This document shows positions 54,078-63,913 of a DNA stretch of 64,000 nt, piece by piece. The stretch is from Amorphus coralli DSM 19760 (GTDB lineage Bacteria; Pseudomonadota; Alphaproteobacteria; Rhizobiales; Amorphaceae): assembly GCF_000374525.1 (NCBI RefSeq), contig NZ_KB894574.1:400425-464424 (forward strand), given 5' to 3'. The translations under genes were made by a program, and so were the position numbers. The notes beneath the pieces were generated by a model. The model made no database searches. It was not told the origin of the DNA and saw only the letters and a list, made by a program, of their open reading frames with translations. Position 1 is the first letter of the stretch. Every line of letters begins with the position of its first letter.

Positions 54078-55022
54078 TCAGGCGGCCTTGGTCTGCCGGG
54101 CGGCGGCGAAGCCGGCCGCCTCCATCGCCGCCTGGATCTCCCGCTCCGCGGCTTCGCCCAGCGGCTGCAGCGGTTCGCGAACGGTCGCGTGGTCCAGAAT
54201 GCCGCGATGCACGAGGCCGATCTTCAGCGCCACGGTACCCTCCATGTGCGACCCGCGATGATAGATCGCCTGGGTCACGGGCAGCAGCCGGTCGTGGATC
54301 GCCCTGGCGCCGGCATAGTCCTGCGCCTTGCCGACTTTAATCAGCTCGACCAGCGGCTCCGGCGTAACCGACCCGTAGCCGACGAGGAGACCGTCGACGT
54401 CGAACATCGTCGGCAGCAGCCACTCGTCGTGGCACGACAGGATCTGAAGATCCGGATGGGCGGCGCGCAACTGCGGAATCTCAGTGTACCAGCGGCGCAT
54501 GTTGCGCACGCCGTTCTTGGTCGCCACCACGCCCGGCTGACCGGCGATCTCCAGCTGCGTCTCCAGATCGTAGGTGGCCTTGGTCGCGTCGGGGTACTGG
54601 AACAAGATGCACTGCAGCCCCGATTCCTCGTAGATGGCGCGGTAGCGCTCCTGCGGGGCGCCCTTCTGGAAGCCGAACCGCAGCCAGCCGTGGTTCGGGT
54701 AGACGAGGGCGCCGGTGGCGCCGGCTTCCCGCGCCCGCTTCGCCTCGAGGGCGGCGACCTTGGTGCCTTCGCCGGTGATGCCGGCGACGATCGGGATGCG
54801 GTTGTCGACGGCTTCGGCGTAGGTGCGGATGAGCGCCACCTGCTCGTCGGACGTCAGGAACGTCCCCTCGCCGGCGTGGCCGAGGATCACGAGACTCTTG
54901 ACCCCGTCGATCGAGGCGAGCCAGCGGGCCACCTTGGCGTTGGCATCGTGATCGACCTCACCGGACTTGGTGAAGGCGGTGACCGGGGCGGGGTTGAGCC
55001 CGCGAAGATCCATGACAGACAT
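54078..55022 (-). CDS. Dihydrodipicolinate synthase family aldolase
   Basis: The 314-residue TIM-barrel protein has the DHDPS/N-acetylneuraminate lyase pattern: GLNPAPVTAFTKSGEVDHDA, LGHAGEGTFLTSDEQVALI, QYPDATKATYDLE near the catalytic Tyr, and the likely Schiff-base lysine in GVVATKNGVRNMRRW. The threonine pair of true DHDPS (TTGE) is replaced by GHAGE, so it is a catabolic aldolase or dehydratase for a keto-acid sugar rather than a lysine enzyme. I choose the ATG at 55022, with AAGGA seven bases upstream. It starts the catabolic operon under LacI control. Confidence 0.88.
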   Translation of the reverse strand: MSVMDLRGLNPAPVTAFTKSGEVDHDANAKVARWLASIDGVKSLVILGHAGEGTFLTSDEQVALIRTYAEAVDNRIPIVAGITGEGTKVAALEAKRAREAGATGALVYPNHGWLRFGFQKGAPQERYRAIYEESGLQCILFQYPDATKATYDLETQLEIAGQPGVVATKNGVRNMRRWYTEIPQLRAAHPDLQILSCHDEWLLPTMFDVDGLLVGYGSVTPEPLVELIKVGKAQDYAGARAIHDRLLPVTQAIYHRGSHMEGTVALKIGLVHRGILDHATVREPLQPLGEAAEREIQAAMEAAGFAAARQTKAA

Positions 55023-55047
55023 CGGCATTTCCTTCCAGCATTGTCTG

Positions 55048-55061
55048 TGGGAACGTTCCCA
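55048..55061. promoter_or_regulatory. LacI-type operator 1 (TGGGAACGTTCCCA)
   Basis: A perfect 14-base palindrome 26 bases before the aldolase start. An identical copy lies 57 bases away, as expected for a LacI-family repressor controlling the divergent operon and itself. Confidence 0.88.
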
Positions 55062-55104
55062 TTCCTGCGCCGGCGTGTTCGCACTTGCGAGAAGGGATCG
55101 TTTG

Positions 55105-55118
55105 TGGGAACGTTCCCA
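55105..55118. promoter_or_regulatory. LacI-type operator 2 (TGGGAACGTTCCCA)
   Basis: Second identical 14-base palindrome, about 75 bases before the lacI-type gene and 57 bases from operator 1. Spacing allows binding of a tetramer or loop formation across the divergent promoters. Confidence 0.88.
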
Positions 55119-55192
55119 GATAACGGTCAGGCGAAAGATGAGTCAAGGGGAATGTGCGGGCGTGCGGAGCGGCGAAGGGCGAGGACGGTAGG

Positions 55193-56221
55193 GTGACCGG
55201 CGAGATCGATTCAGCGGAGCGGAAGCCCCGCGTCACCATTCTCGACGTGGCGGCGGCAGCGGGCGTCTCGAAATCCACGGTCTCGCGGATCCTGGACGAC
55301 CGTCTGCCGCGTTCTGACAGTGAGACCGCGCGCCGGGTGCGCAAGGTCGCCGCGGAGCTCGGATACGTCCGCGACGTCTCGGCGGCCAGCCTGCGCCGCG
55401 GGCGGACGATGACGATCGGGGTGATCGTGCCGCGGCTGACCGACACGGTCATGGCGATGCTCTACGAGGCCATCGCGCGGGCCTGCGGGCGCACCGGCCA
55501 GTTCGCCATCGTGGCCACCACCAACGACAACCCAGACGCGGGCCGCGAAGCCGCCGACACCCTGCTCAGCCGCGGCGTCGACGGGCTGATCCTGTCGACC
55601 ACGCGGATGGACGACGACTTTCCCTCCCAACTCGACCAGCGCGGCGTGAATTATGTGCTGACACTGAGGACAGACGGTCAGAGCCCAGCATCGGTTGGTG
55701 ACGACCATCTCGGCGGCTACCTCGCTACCCGTCATCTCCTCGACCTGGGCCACCGCCACATTGGCCTCATCGCGGGACCATCCTACGCGTCTAGTTCCGC
55801 GAACCGGGTGGCAGGGTACCGACAGGCGATGACCGAGGCAGGCGTGGAGATTGAGCCGGACTGGATCGTGAAATCGACATTCGGAATGGATGCTGGGGGC
55901 GATGCCGCGCATCGGCTGATGGAGCTCAACCGGCGCCCGACGGCGATCTTCGCTGTGAACGATAATACAGCAATCGGCGCACTGTCGGCGTTGTCGCAAA
56001 TGGGCCTGTCGGTCCCAAACGACATATCCCTCGTCGGCTACAACGATATTCCGCTGGTCAGCCGGCTGCCGACGCCCCTGACTTCGGTCCGTGTTCCCTT
56101 CGACCAAATCGCCACGTCCGCGCTTGAGCTTCTGGAGCTTGGCGCGGGACGGCGGGGGGACCGCCTCAGGGTCGCCACCCCATCCCTGATTCCCCGTCAG
56201 TCGACCCGTCCGTTAAAGTAG
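55193..56221 (+). CDS. LacI family transcriptional regulator
   Basis: The 342-residue repressor has the LacI helix-turn-helix (VTILDVAAAAGVSKSTVSRI, then LDDRLPRSDSETARRV) and a periplasmic-binding-protein-like effector domain (IGVIVPRLTDTVMAMLYEAI, GVDGLILSTTRMDDDFPS, ISLVGYNDIPLVSRLPTPLT). I choose the GTG at 55193, which leaves a normal-length N-terminus; a GTG at 55154 would add 13 residues. It is divergent from the aldolase-TRAP-PL22 operon, with two perfect operators between. Confidence 0.9.
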   Translation: MTGEIDSAERKPRVTILDVAAAAGVSKSTVSRILDDRLPRSDSETARRVRKVAAELGYVRDVSAASLRRGRTMTIGVIVPRLTDTVMAMLYEAIARACGRTGQFAIVATTNDNPDAGREAADTLLSRGVDGLILSTTRMDDDFPSQLDQRGVNYVLTLRTDGQSPASVGDDHLGGYLATRHLLDLGHRHIGLIAGPSYASSSANRVAGYRQAMTEAGVEIEPDWIVKSTFGMDAGGDAAHRLMELNRRPTAIFAVNDNTAIGALSALSQMGLSVPNDISLVGYNDIPLVSRLPTPLTSVRVPFDQIATSALELLELGAGRRGDRLRVATPSLIPRQSTRPLK

Positions 56222-56316
56222 ACAACAGTCACATCATCTTTTCCGCTCTCGAAGAAACCCATCGCGGCGGACTGTTTCCGGGTGACGGCGTCCAAGGCGG
56301 TTCTTCATCTCACTTA

Positions 56317-57141
56317 GGGTCTGGACTCATAACCAGTTGCTGACGGTTGCTGCGATGCAGACTTCGGCAAGGAAGTTGGTTGCCGATCGCTCATAGCGTG
56401 TGGCGATGCGTCGGAAGTCCTTGAGCCTCCCGAACATGCGCTCGATGGCGTTGCGGTCGCGGCAGAGGAAGGGCGAGAAGCAGTTTTTCCAGCGCCGGTT
56501 GGCCTTCGGCGGAATGTTGGGCATTGCCCCTTTGCCTCAACCTTGCGGCGGATCGCGTCGGTGTCATAGCCCTTGTCGCCGAGCAGCATCCGGCTCCTTG
56601 GCATCCGCTCTGCGGCGGTGCAATCGGCAACCTGGCCGCCCCTTCAGGAGCAAGACGATTGGACGACATCGGCCGTCGGGCAGGGCATGGATCTTGGTGG
56701 TGCGCCCGCCGCGGGACCGGCCGATTACTTGAGCGCGCTCCACCCTTTGCCGCAGGATGCGCGGCGGCGCGCTTTCACCGCCGAGGAACGATCAAAACCT
56801 GTGCCGGAGGCCCCTGCGTAGGCCAGAGCATGGAAGATCTCCAGCCCCAAACGCCTTTGGCGGCCCATCGGACGAAGCGATTGTAGAGGGTCTTGCGAGG
56901 TCCGTAGACCGATGGCGCATCAACCCAGCAACCGCCCGACTTCAGCACATGCACGATGCCGCTGATCACACGGTGATCGTCGACACGGCTTGCCGCGCGT
57001 ATCGGTCGGAAGCAACGGCTGAAGCCGCGCAAACTGGTCTTCACTGAGCCAGAAGCAATCACGATCCATCGGTGATCTTCCTTCAGAGACCGTGAAACAC
57101 GAACCCGCCTCCAACGGAATCCCTTTTATGGGTCCTCACCC
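56317..57141. mobile_element. Degenerate IS5-family insertion sequence (IS427-like)
   Basis: The 825-base element is bounded by imperfect inverted repeats, GGGTCTGGACTCATAA (56317-56332) and the complement of TTATGGGTCCTCACCC (57126-57141), matching at 13 of 16 positions. TA dinucleotides flank both ends (56315-56316 and 57142-57143), the target duplication of the IS427 group. The transposase inside is broken, so the copy is dead. It lies about 95 bases after the lacI-type gene. Confidence 0.85.
56327..57069 (-). pseudogene. Frameshifted IS5-family transposase
   Basis: The reading frame is spread over several frames of the minus strand. The N-terminus (FWLSEDQFARLQPLLPTDTR) is at about 57069-56990, continuing in another frame as VDDHRVISGIVHVLKSGGCW and WVDAPSVYGPRKTLYNRFVR, later as MLLGDKGYDTDAIRRKVE, and ending in a further frame with ANRRWKNCFSPFLCRDRN and AIERMFGRLKDFRRIATRYE. 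The order is that of an intact IS5 transposase, including the E of the DDE triad in the C-terminal part (IERMFGRLKDF). At least three frameshifts make it non-functional. Confidence 0.88.
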
Positions 57142-57424
57142 TAGGAAGGTAATGGTGTGCTACTCGACGCAATTGTACTCCTGCCACCTTGAGACCGGAC
57201 GGTGGCCCCGGTCGGGGCTGCATTTTCGGGACAAGGTCGAAAGATGCGGGCCTACCGCGCCGGGGGCGAGCCGCTTCCGCCAGTCGCCTCATGACGACGC
57301 GACGAATGGAACTGTGCCTACGACGGATCGGTGCGGTTGCTTCACGGGCAGAACACCGCATTTTATCGCTTGATGTTGCGTTCGACCATTAGGCCGCATT
57401 GGCCCTTTGTTCTGCGGCAAGCAA

Positions 57425-60400
57425 TCAGAAGCGATAGCTTAACCGCCCAGAGATGTTCTGGTTTAGGAAGTCACTGTTTCCCTGGGCTTCATATTCGACA
57501 CGCAACTCCAGCCCTTCGCCGGACACAATCTCCGCCCCAAGCGCGCCCTTGCCGTAGAATTCAGAGCCGTCGAAAACATTGCTGTGGCCTTGGTCACCAG
57601 CGGCGGCACCTTCGAATCTGACCGCGTGTTCCCAGTCCCTGTCGTTCCAATAGGTAAAACCGGCGCGGGCGTACGCGCGCATGGTACCGAGTCCGAGATC
57701 GATCCGGCGCCCCACCTCCAGGCTAGGACTGATGGCAGCCTGATAGTCGCTTTCGGCTCCGTAGTGCAGGTTCCAATCACCCGCCCCGCTCTCGTTGTAG
57801 CCCGGAACGTGAAGATAGACTGCATCGAGGTCGACCATCGGCTTGGCGTAAAAGCGACCTAGGTCCGCATAGTAGGCAAAGCGGACGCGGCCGGCCAGCG
57901 TATGGGCATCATTGCTGGAGGTGGCGAGCGGAAAGAGCCCATTCGGAAGGCGAGCCAACTCGGAGGCGACCAATCGAGAGGTGTCGGCCGTTGCATAGGT
58001 GTAGCTTCCCGACACTGCTATTTCCCAAGCGTCGTGGATACGCTTCTTCACAACCAGACCGACGGCGTAATCGTTGGCATTGGACCCATGGGTGCCGTCG
58101 TTGCTGTCGAGGTTCGACTGGCCGAGTGAAAGAGCTCCGCCCAGAAACCAATCGTTCTCGAGCGCCTTCTGGCCGCCCATCTGGAAGGCGCTCCAATCAA
58201 TGTCGTAGCCGTTAATTCCGGAGGAGTTGTATTCGGTGTGTCGACCTCCGACGACCCGTGACCAGACGCAGCTCTCCTCCATAAGAAAGGCCGATGTGCC
58301 GACGAAGACTGGGCACGAATGCAGCGCGTTCGCGAAGCGCTGCGCGGTGACCGGCGCAGCCGATGCGGCAGCTGCGCTGCCTTCGCCAGACACGCCTTCC
58401 AACGCGTCGTTGTAGGCCGCTTCCTGGCCGACAGGGATGTTGGCCAGCTGCACCAACTCGTCAGAGAGTTGACCGACGGTACCGCCCTCCCAGGCGCGCT
58501 GGAAGTTCGCAGCTATGTTCTTGGCGGCCGAGGATTGCACCGCGCTATTGTTGAACTGCAGTCCATCGAACGACACGGTCACATTGCGACGATCGGTCGT
58601 GACCGACGACGAATACTGGGCGGCCAGCGTATCCCGTGCCGCTGGATCGCCGGTGATCAACTCTTGAGCCGTAAAGACGGTGACCGGTTTAAGGCCAGAA
58701 GGTGCTGGCAAGGTGGTCAGGTAGGGCGCAACCTCGCCATTCATCTCAGCCTTGCCGGTTACCGTCAGTATGTCGGCCTGAGCGCCGTTGAAGTCGATAT
58801 CGGCCTGCAGAACACCAGCCTTCGTCAGGACGTAGGTGCTGACGTCGAACCGGCTGGCCGCGATCTTGCCAACGCCCCCGACATTGGTGAGACCGGCGTC
58901 CGTGAACGTGTCGGACCCTTTTGTGTAGGTGCCCAGATCGTCGCTGGGGGTGCCGTTCACCAGGAGTTCGCTCGAAATCGGATACCAATAGGCATCCCCG
59001 GTCGAGTTGTTGATGATCACGTTCGGCCCTGGATAGAAGGTGCCGTTGTTCTGGAAGCTGTTCTTGGCGCTGCGCCCGAGATCCACATCGCCAATGATCG
59101 TGCCGTTGTTGATCACGGAGACCTGGGAGATTCCGTCTGCAGACTGGAGTGCGGCAACGGCGAAGCCTCCGGTGCCCGCCGACACGCTTCCGCCGGCAAT
59201 GGTGATCGTGTTCTGGCCACCGCCGATCAGGGCAATGCCGGCGCCACGGTTGCCTTTTCCGCCGACAATTGTGCCGTTCGTGGTCACGCCGATCGTGGGG
59301 ATGGCCGTGAAGGAGATATCGCCGCCGACCGTGTCCGTGCCTCCCGTCGCTTCGGCAAAGATACCGACGGAGTTTTTGCCGGTGGCCGAGATTGCGCCGG
59401 TGTAGTCGATTTCGATGTCACCGCCGCCCCCGGGAGCGCCGTTGTGGGCCTCGGATCCGTGCAGCGTGATCATGCCGTCATAAGTGCCGACTGCGCCGCC
59501 GCCGCCGCCCACGGATTGGGCGAAGATGCCATGAGCACCGATGTTGCTGGTGGTGATGCTGGCCCTTGCGCCCTCCTCGGTGCGGATGGTGATCTTGCCG
59601 CCATTTCCACCATTGCCGCCAACATTGTCGCGGCCGCTTCCGAAGTTGAGCCCCCACGAGCCGGTGACGCCGCCAGCCTGGCCGCCGCCGCCTCCGATGG
59701 ACTGGGCCACAATACCGGCTGCCCCCACACCGGTGGTTTTGATGGACAGTCCCTCTTTGAGGGTCACCTTGACTTCGCCGCCGTTGCCGCCCGCACCGCC
59801 ATCTGCGCCGATCTGCACATTGGCGATCCCGACCGGGCCGGAGTTGGCGCCGCCAAGACCGCCGCCCCCGCCGACCGACTGAGCGAACACGCCATAGGCA
59901 TCGTCGCCTGACGTCTTGATGGTCGATCCGGCGGTGATCGAAACCGTCCCGCCGTCGCCGGAGTTGCCGCCCTTCGTGGCGAAATTGAAGCTCAGCCCCA
60001 GCGAGCCGCCGCTCGCCCCCGCCGCCCCGCCGTCCGGGGATCCGGGGGTGGTATAGATCTGCGCATCGTCGCTGACGCCCGGATTGCCATCCGTCTGGCC
60101 CGTCGTCTGCTGCGTAAGATACTGAAAATCCTGGAAGTTGACGGCGATCGTGCCGCCACCACCACCGACCGACTGGGCGACGACACCGTGCGAGTGAGCC
60201 CCCTTGGTCGTGACCGGACCCGTATTTGTCACGTCAACCGAACCGCCGGCACCGGATGTGCCCGAGCCGCCGCCGAACTGGAACGAGGTGTTCGCGACTG
60301 CTGAAGACTTGTCGAGAGCGGAGCCACCGGTGCCGCCACCGCCACCGACGGATTGCGCGAACACGCCCATTGAGAAGGCTGAGTTCGTCGTCACTGAGCC

Positions 60401-63400
60401 GGAGTTGGTGACCGTCACGGCTCCACCGTCGCCGGCCGAGCCGCCGGCCCCGCCGACGTTCACGTCGATGTTTACGAGCGCGGCGCCGGCGCCCGTCGCA
60501 GCTCCGCCAACGCCGCCGCCGCCGCCGATCGACTGGGCAATGATGCCCTCCGCCTTGTCGCCCCACGTTGTGATGGTGCCATCGTTGGTGACGGTAACGT
60601 CTCGACCGTCTCCGGCCACGCCACCCTTGCCGCCCACGTTCACCGACTGGCTGGCGCTGTATTTCGACGTTTCGCCGCCGACCTTGCTGGCCAGATCCTT
60701 CAGTTTGCTGCTGAGCGCCTTGAGCGTATTCGCCGCAGCGCTGCCCGTTGCGAATGCTTGCGACGCCGACGCGGAGCCGCCGGTGCCGCCGCCGCCGCCG
60801 ATCGATTGGGCGACGATGCCGGAGCCGCCGTCCTGTTGCGTCGTGATCGTACCCGCCTTCTCGTTGGTCACGTCGACCGAGCCGCCGGAACCGCCGGAGC
60901 CACCGGTGCCACCGACGCCGACGTTCGCCGCCTCCGTCGTCGAAATACCGATCGACTGGGCCCCACCGCCGTTGCCGCCGCCGCCGCCCACGGATTGGGC
61001 GAAGATGCCGCGCGAGCCCTGACCGTCGGTCTCGATCTCCCCGGCATTGGTGACGGAAACGGCAGCCCCGTCACCGCCCTTGCCGCCTCTGCCGCCGACG
61101 GAGACTGAAGCGGTGAAGTTCTTTCCCGTGGGGATCACGCCCGGCACGGCGTAGGACGCTCCGTTCCCACCGGTGCCGCCGCCGCCGCCGATCGACTGGG
61201 CGTGAAGCGCATCGGCGAACTGCCCATCCGTAGACAGCGAAGCTTCGTTCTTGACCGTGACCGTGCCGCCCGAGCCGCCGTCGCCGCCTTTGGCGCCCAC
61301 CGTCACAGTGGCGCTTCCGGAGTTGAAGCCGTTGATCGCGGCCGAATAGCCCGTTGCGTCACCGCCAGCGCCGCCACCGCCGCCAACGGATTGCGCCAGA
61401 AGGGCGCCGGACATATCTCCCGTGGCGTCCACGGAGGCGTAGTTGTTGACCGCAACGTCCCCGCCTTTGCCGCCGCCTCCGCCTTTGCCGCCGATATCGA
61501 CGGCCACCGATCCGGACGGGATGGAGGAGGGGGCGCCGAGAGACAGACTCACACCGGTGGACGAGCCACCGGTGCCGCCACCGCCACCCACAGACTGGGC
61601 GAAGATGCCGTAGGAATTGATGTCCTTGACCGTGATTTCAGAGATGTTGTTGACGTTGACCGTGCCGCCGTCGCCACCGTCTCCGCCGGTTCCTCCGAGG
61701 CCCACCTGCACGGAGTAGGCCGCTCCCGCCGTGAGTTCCGTTGGCAGGCCGAGCGCCACGCCGAGTGTCGCCCCTCCGTCGCCGCCACCTCCACCGACCG
61801 ATGACGCGTAGATGCCGTAGGAGCTGGCCCTTTCGGTGAGGATCTTGCCGGAGGGCGAGGCTGGCTTGGACGTCACGTCGGAATTGATGGAGACCGCGCC
61901 GCCGTCACCTCCGTTGCCGCCGTCACCGCCAATCGTGACACTCGCGAACAGACCGAAGTCGTAAGCGCCGCCCCCTTGTCCGCCACCACCGCCGATCGAC
62001 TGAGCCTGGATGGCGTGCGAGTTCGCCGCCTTGGTGGTGACGGAGCCGGTATTGGAGACGCTGACATCGCCGCCATCCCCGCCGCCGCCTCCGGTTCCGC
62101 CCATGGAGAAGGGACCGAGGATCGAGAAGCTCGTGCCGCCGTCGCCGCCACCCTGGGGGGGAGCAGACGATTGCACAGTTTCTCCGAGCAGGATGCCACC
62201 GCCACCGCCGACGCTGAGCGCGGTGATGCCGGGTGAGCCCTGGCCGGACGTGGTCACGGAGCCGGCGTTGGTCACTGTCGCTTTGCCGCCGGAGCCTGCA
62301 GCTCCACCATCTCCGCCGAGCGAGACCGCTGCTGAGTCGGCCTTTCCACCGCCCCCGCCAACGCCTCCAAGCGACTGGGCGATGATACCATAGGCTCCCT
62401 GGCCACCGGTCGTGATCAAGCCTTTGGTTTCGTGGGTTACGGTCGCCGTTCCACCGTTGCCGCCGCCGGCGCCCGGGGTCCCGTCAGACACGATAAGGCC
62501 GATCTGTCCGGTTCCGTCACCCCCGGCGCCTCCCTGAGACTGCGCGACAATCCCGTGCGCGGCATCGCCCGAGGTCGTGACTGTGGCAGCAGACGTGATC
62601 TCTGCGGTGCCGCCGTTTCCGCTGCGTCCAGCCTGGCCAGACCGGACATCAAGCGAGATGTCGACCGCTCCGGAGTTTCCGCCCGCACCGCCGTTCGCTT
62701 CGGCGAGAACGCCCGGCGACGAGTCGGTCGATGTCGTCACGGTCGTGCCGGCATCAAGCGTCACTTTCACGGCCCCTCCGGCCCCACCGTCGCCTCCGGC
62801 ATTCGGCTTCGACGTAAAGCCTGCCTGGTTCGGGCTGCCGTCCGTCCCGTCACCGCCGTTGGCGGTTGCGAGGATGCCGGGCGAATTGGTGCCGGTCGTC
62901 GTGATAGAAATGCCAGTTCCGGTGACCGTGACGGTGCCGCCGGCACCACCTGCACCGCCGTTCGTCCCGGTGTTGCGATTGGATCCGTTCGCTGTACCGC
63001 CGTCACCGCCGTTGGCCCTGGCGACAACGCCGGCGCCGTTGGTTCGGCTGGACGAAATCGATCCCGACAATTTCGCGGTGGTCGTGCCTCCCGAGCCGCC
63101 GGTGCCGGCTGTCCCGGTTCCACCTCCCGAAGGATTGCCGTCACCTCCCACGCCGCCATCGGCGATCAGATTGACCGCTCCGGCACCCGTCGCGGCGCTG
63201 ACGAGGTCCAGAATGAATTCGACTGCGCCGCTTCCGCCCGTATCGCCGACCAGATTCGCTTCGATTGTGAGGTCTATCGTGCCGCCCGCGCCGCCGGTGG
63301 CTCCGTTTTCCGGGCTGGTGAACGAATAGGCGCCCGTATAGGCGTTTCCTCCCTTTCCTCCCGTGACAATGACGGATACCGGGCCGGTGGGGCCGTCCTT

Positions 63401-63667
63401 GATCGGTCCGCCAGTCACCGTGGCCGTCACAGAGCCGCCTTCGTGTCCGGGACTCGCATGGGTCTTCGATCCAAAATATGGATCGTCCCCATCTGCACCA
63501 TTGCCACCCACAAGGGTGATCAAGAGCGGCTCGCCCTTGACGCTGACAGTCTCCGCGGAGCCATCCACCGTCAGTGCGGACCAGCTGAATGTGGTCACGA
63601 AAAGCGTGATCACAGTCTTGCTAACGGCGAGTGTCAGTCGATTATTCGTTCGACGCTGGCGGTGCAT
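57425..63667 (-). CDS. Giant glycine-rich autotransporter
   Basis: The 2080-residue protein has an extended signal region (MHRQRRTNNRLTLAVSKTVI and beyond, ending DGSAETV), a very long Gly/Thr/Ser-rich passenger, and a C-terminal autotransporter beta-barrel (last 280 residues or so) ending RLSYRF. The passenger holds about 16 copies of a repeat with GIxAQSxGGGGGxGG at its core, spaced 60-110 residues apart, that become less regular toward the N-terminus. A Cys pair (SCPVFVGTSAFLMEESC) precedes the barrel. It is probably a surface adhesin or matrix protein. The ATG at 63667 is chosen because it starts the signal region. The gap 57142-57424 before it holds nothing I recognise. Confidence 0.9.
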   Translation of the reverse strand: MHRQRRTNNRLTLAVSKTVITLFVTTFSWSALTVDGSAETVSVKGEPLLITLVGGNGADGDDPYFGSKTHASPGHEGGSVTATVTGGPIKDGPTGPVSVIVTGGKGGNAYTGAYSFTSPENGATGGAGGTIDLTIEANLVGDTGGSGAVEFILDLVSAATGAGAVNLIADGGVGGDGNPSGGGTGTAGTGGSGGTTTAKLSGSISSSRTNGAGVVARANGGDGGTANGSNRNTGTNGGAGGAGGTVTVTGTGISITTTGTNSPGILATANGGDGTDGSPNQAGFTSKPNAGGDGGAGGAVKVTLDAGTTVTTSTDSSPGVLAEANGGAGGNSGAVDISLDVRSGQAGRSGNGGTAEITSAATVTTSGDAAHGIVAQSQGGAGGDGTGQIGLIVSDGTPGAGGGNGGTATVTHETKGLITTGGQGAYGIIAQSLGGVGGGGGKADSAAVSLGGDGGAAGSGGKATVTNAGSVTTSGQGSPGITALSVGGGGGILLGETVQSSAPPQGGGDGGTSFSILGPFSMGGTGGGGGDGGDVSVSNTGSVTTKAANSHAIQAQSIGGGGGQGGGAYDFGLFASVTIGGDGGNGGDGGAVSINSDVTSKPASPSGKILTERASSYGIYASSVGGGGGDGGATLGVALGLPTELTAGAAYSVQVGLGGTGGDGGDGGTVNVNNISEITVKDINSYGIFAQSVGGGGGTGGSSTGVSLSLGAPSSIPSGSVAVDIGGKGGGGGKGGDVAVNNYASVDATGDMSGALLAQSVGGGGGAGGDATGYSAAINGFNSGSATVTVGAKGGDGGSGGTVTVKNEASLSTDGQFADALHAQSIGGGGGTGGNGASYAVPGVIPTGKNFTASVSVGGRGGKGGDGAAVSVTNAGEIETDGQGSRGIFAQSVGGGGGNGGGAQSIGISTTEAANVGVGGTGGSGGSGGSVDVTNEKAGTITTQQDGGSGIVAQSIGGGGGTGGSASASQAFATGSAAANTLKALSSKLKDLASKVGGETSKYSASQSVNVGGKGGVAGDGRDVTVTNDGTITTWGDKAEGIIAQSIGGGGGVGGAATGAGAALVNIDVNVGGAGGSAGDGGAVTVTNSGSVTTNSAFSMGVFAQSVGGGGGTGGSALDKSSAVANTSFQFGGGSGTSGAGGSVDVTNTGPVTTKGAHSHGVVAQSVGGGGGTIAVNFQDFQYLTQQTTGQTDGNPGVSDDAQIYTTPGSPDGGAAGASGGSLGLSFNFATKGGNSGDGGTVSITAGSTIKTSGDDAYGVFAQSVGGGGGLGGANSGPVGIANVQIGADGGAGGNGGEVKVTLKEGLSIKTTGVGAAGIVAQSIGGGGGQAGGVTGSWGLNFGSGRDNVGGNGGNGGKITIRTEEGARASITTSNIGAHGIFAQSVGGGGGAVGTYDGMITLHGSEAHNGAPGGGGDIEIDYTGAISATGKNSVGIFAEATGGTDTVGGDISFTAIPTIGVTTNGTIVGGKGNRGAGIALIGGGQNTITIAGGSVSAGTGGFAVAALQSADGISQVSVINNGTIIGDVDLGRSAKNSFQNNGTFYPGPNVIINNSTGDAYWYPISSELLVNGTPSDDLGTYTKGSDTFTDAGLTNVGGVGKIAASRFDVSTYVLTKAGVLQADIDFNGAQADILTVTGKAEMNGEVAPYLTTLPAPSGLKPVTVFTAQELITGDPAARDTLAAQYSSSVTTDRRNVTVSFDGLQFNNSAVQSSAAKNIAANFQRAWEGGTVGQLSDELVQLANIPVGQEAAYNDALEGVSGEGSAAAASAAPVTAQRFANALHSCPVFVGTSAFLMEESCVWSRVVGGRHTEYNSSGINGYDIDWSAFQMGGQKALENDWFLGGALSLGQSNLDSNDGTHGSNANDYAVGLVVKKRIHDAWEIAVSGSYTYATADTSRLVASELARLPNGLFPLATSSNDAHTLAGRVRFAYYADLGRFYAKPMVDLDAVYLHVPGYNESGAGDWNLHYGAESDYQAAISPSLEVGRRIDLGLGTMRAYARAGFTYWNDRDWEHAVRFEGAAAGDQGHSNVFDGSEFYGKGALGAEIVSGEGLELRVEYEAQGNSDFLNQNISGRLSYRF

Positions 63668-63913
63668 CTTCTTTCTCTGGACGACTGAAGGGATAGGGCA
63701 ACGCCTCTTGAGAGGAAGCCCCAAAAACAAGCAGGGCCAAAAAGCAGAAAGAGGCGTCAAATTCTTAAGTCGGAAATATAACGTGGACCATATGACGGAT
63801 TAATGCCAAATTTTCTCAGATTTCGCGATTTCTCTCATAATGACCTTTGTTCCGATCCCAACACTATGACGAAGACCGGGATCGACGGCTGAGAGAGCGG
63901 TCCGCCTTGCCGC

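Noticed and set aside
57144..57424. Minus-strand open frame at 57083-57361 beside the IS element
   Set aside because: It crosses the IS boundary, has no binding site or recognisable motif and is rich in Arg and Pro, as expected of a shadow frame.
57425..63667. Regular GC-rich repeats resembling a CRISPR or satellite array
   Set aside because: The repeats are protein-coding Gly-rich motifs with variable spacing inside one open frame, not direct repeats with unique spacers.
58319..63688. Several long plus-strand open frames (up to 530 codons) opposite the autotransporter
   Set aside because: They arise from the low-complexity Gly/Ala-rich codons of the sense gene; the translations are Pro/Ala-rich low-complexity sequence without motifs.
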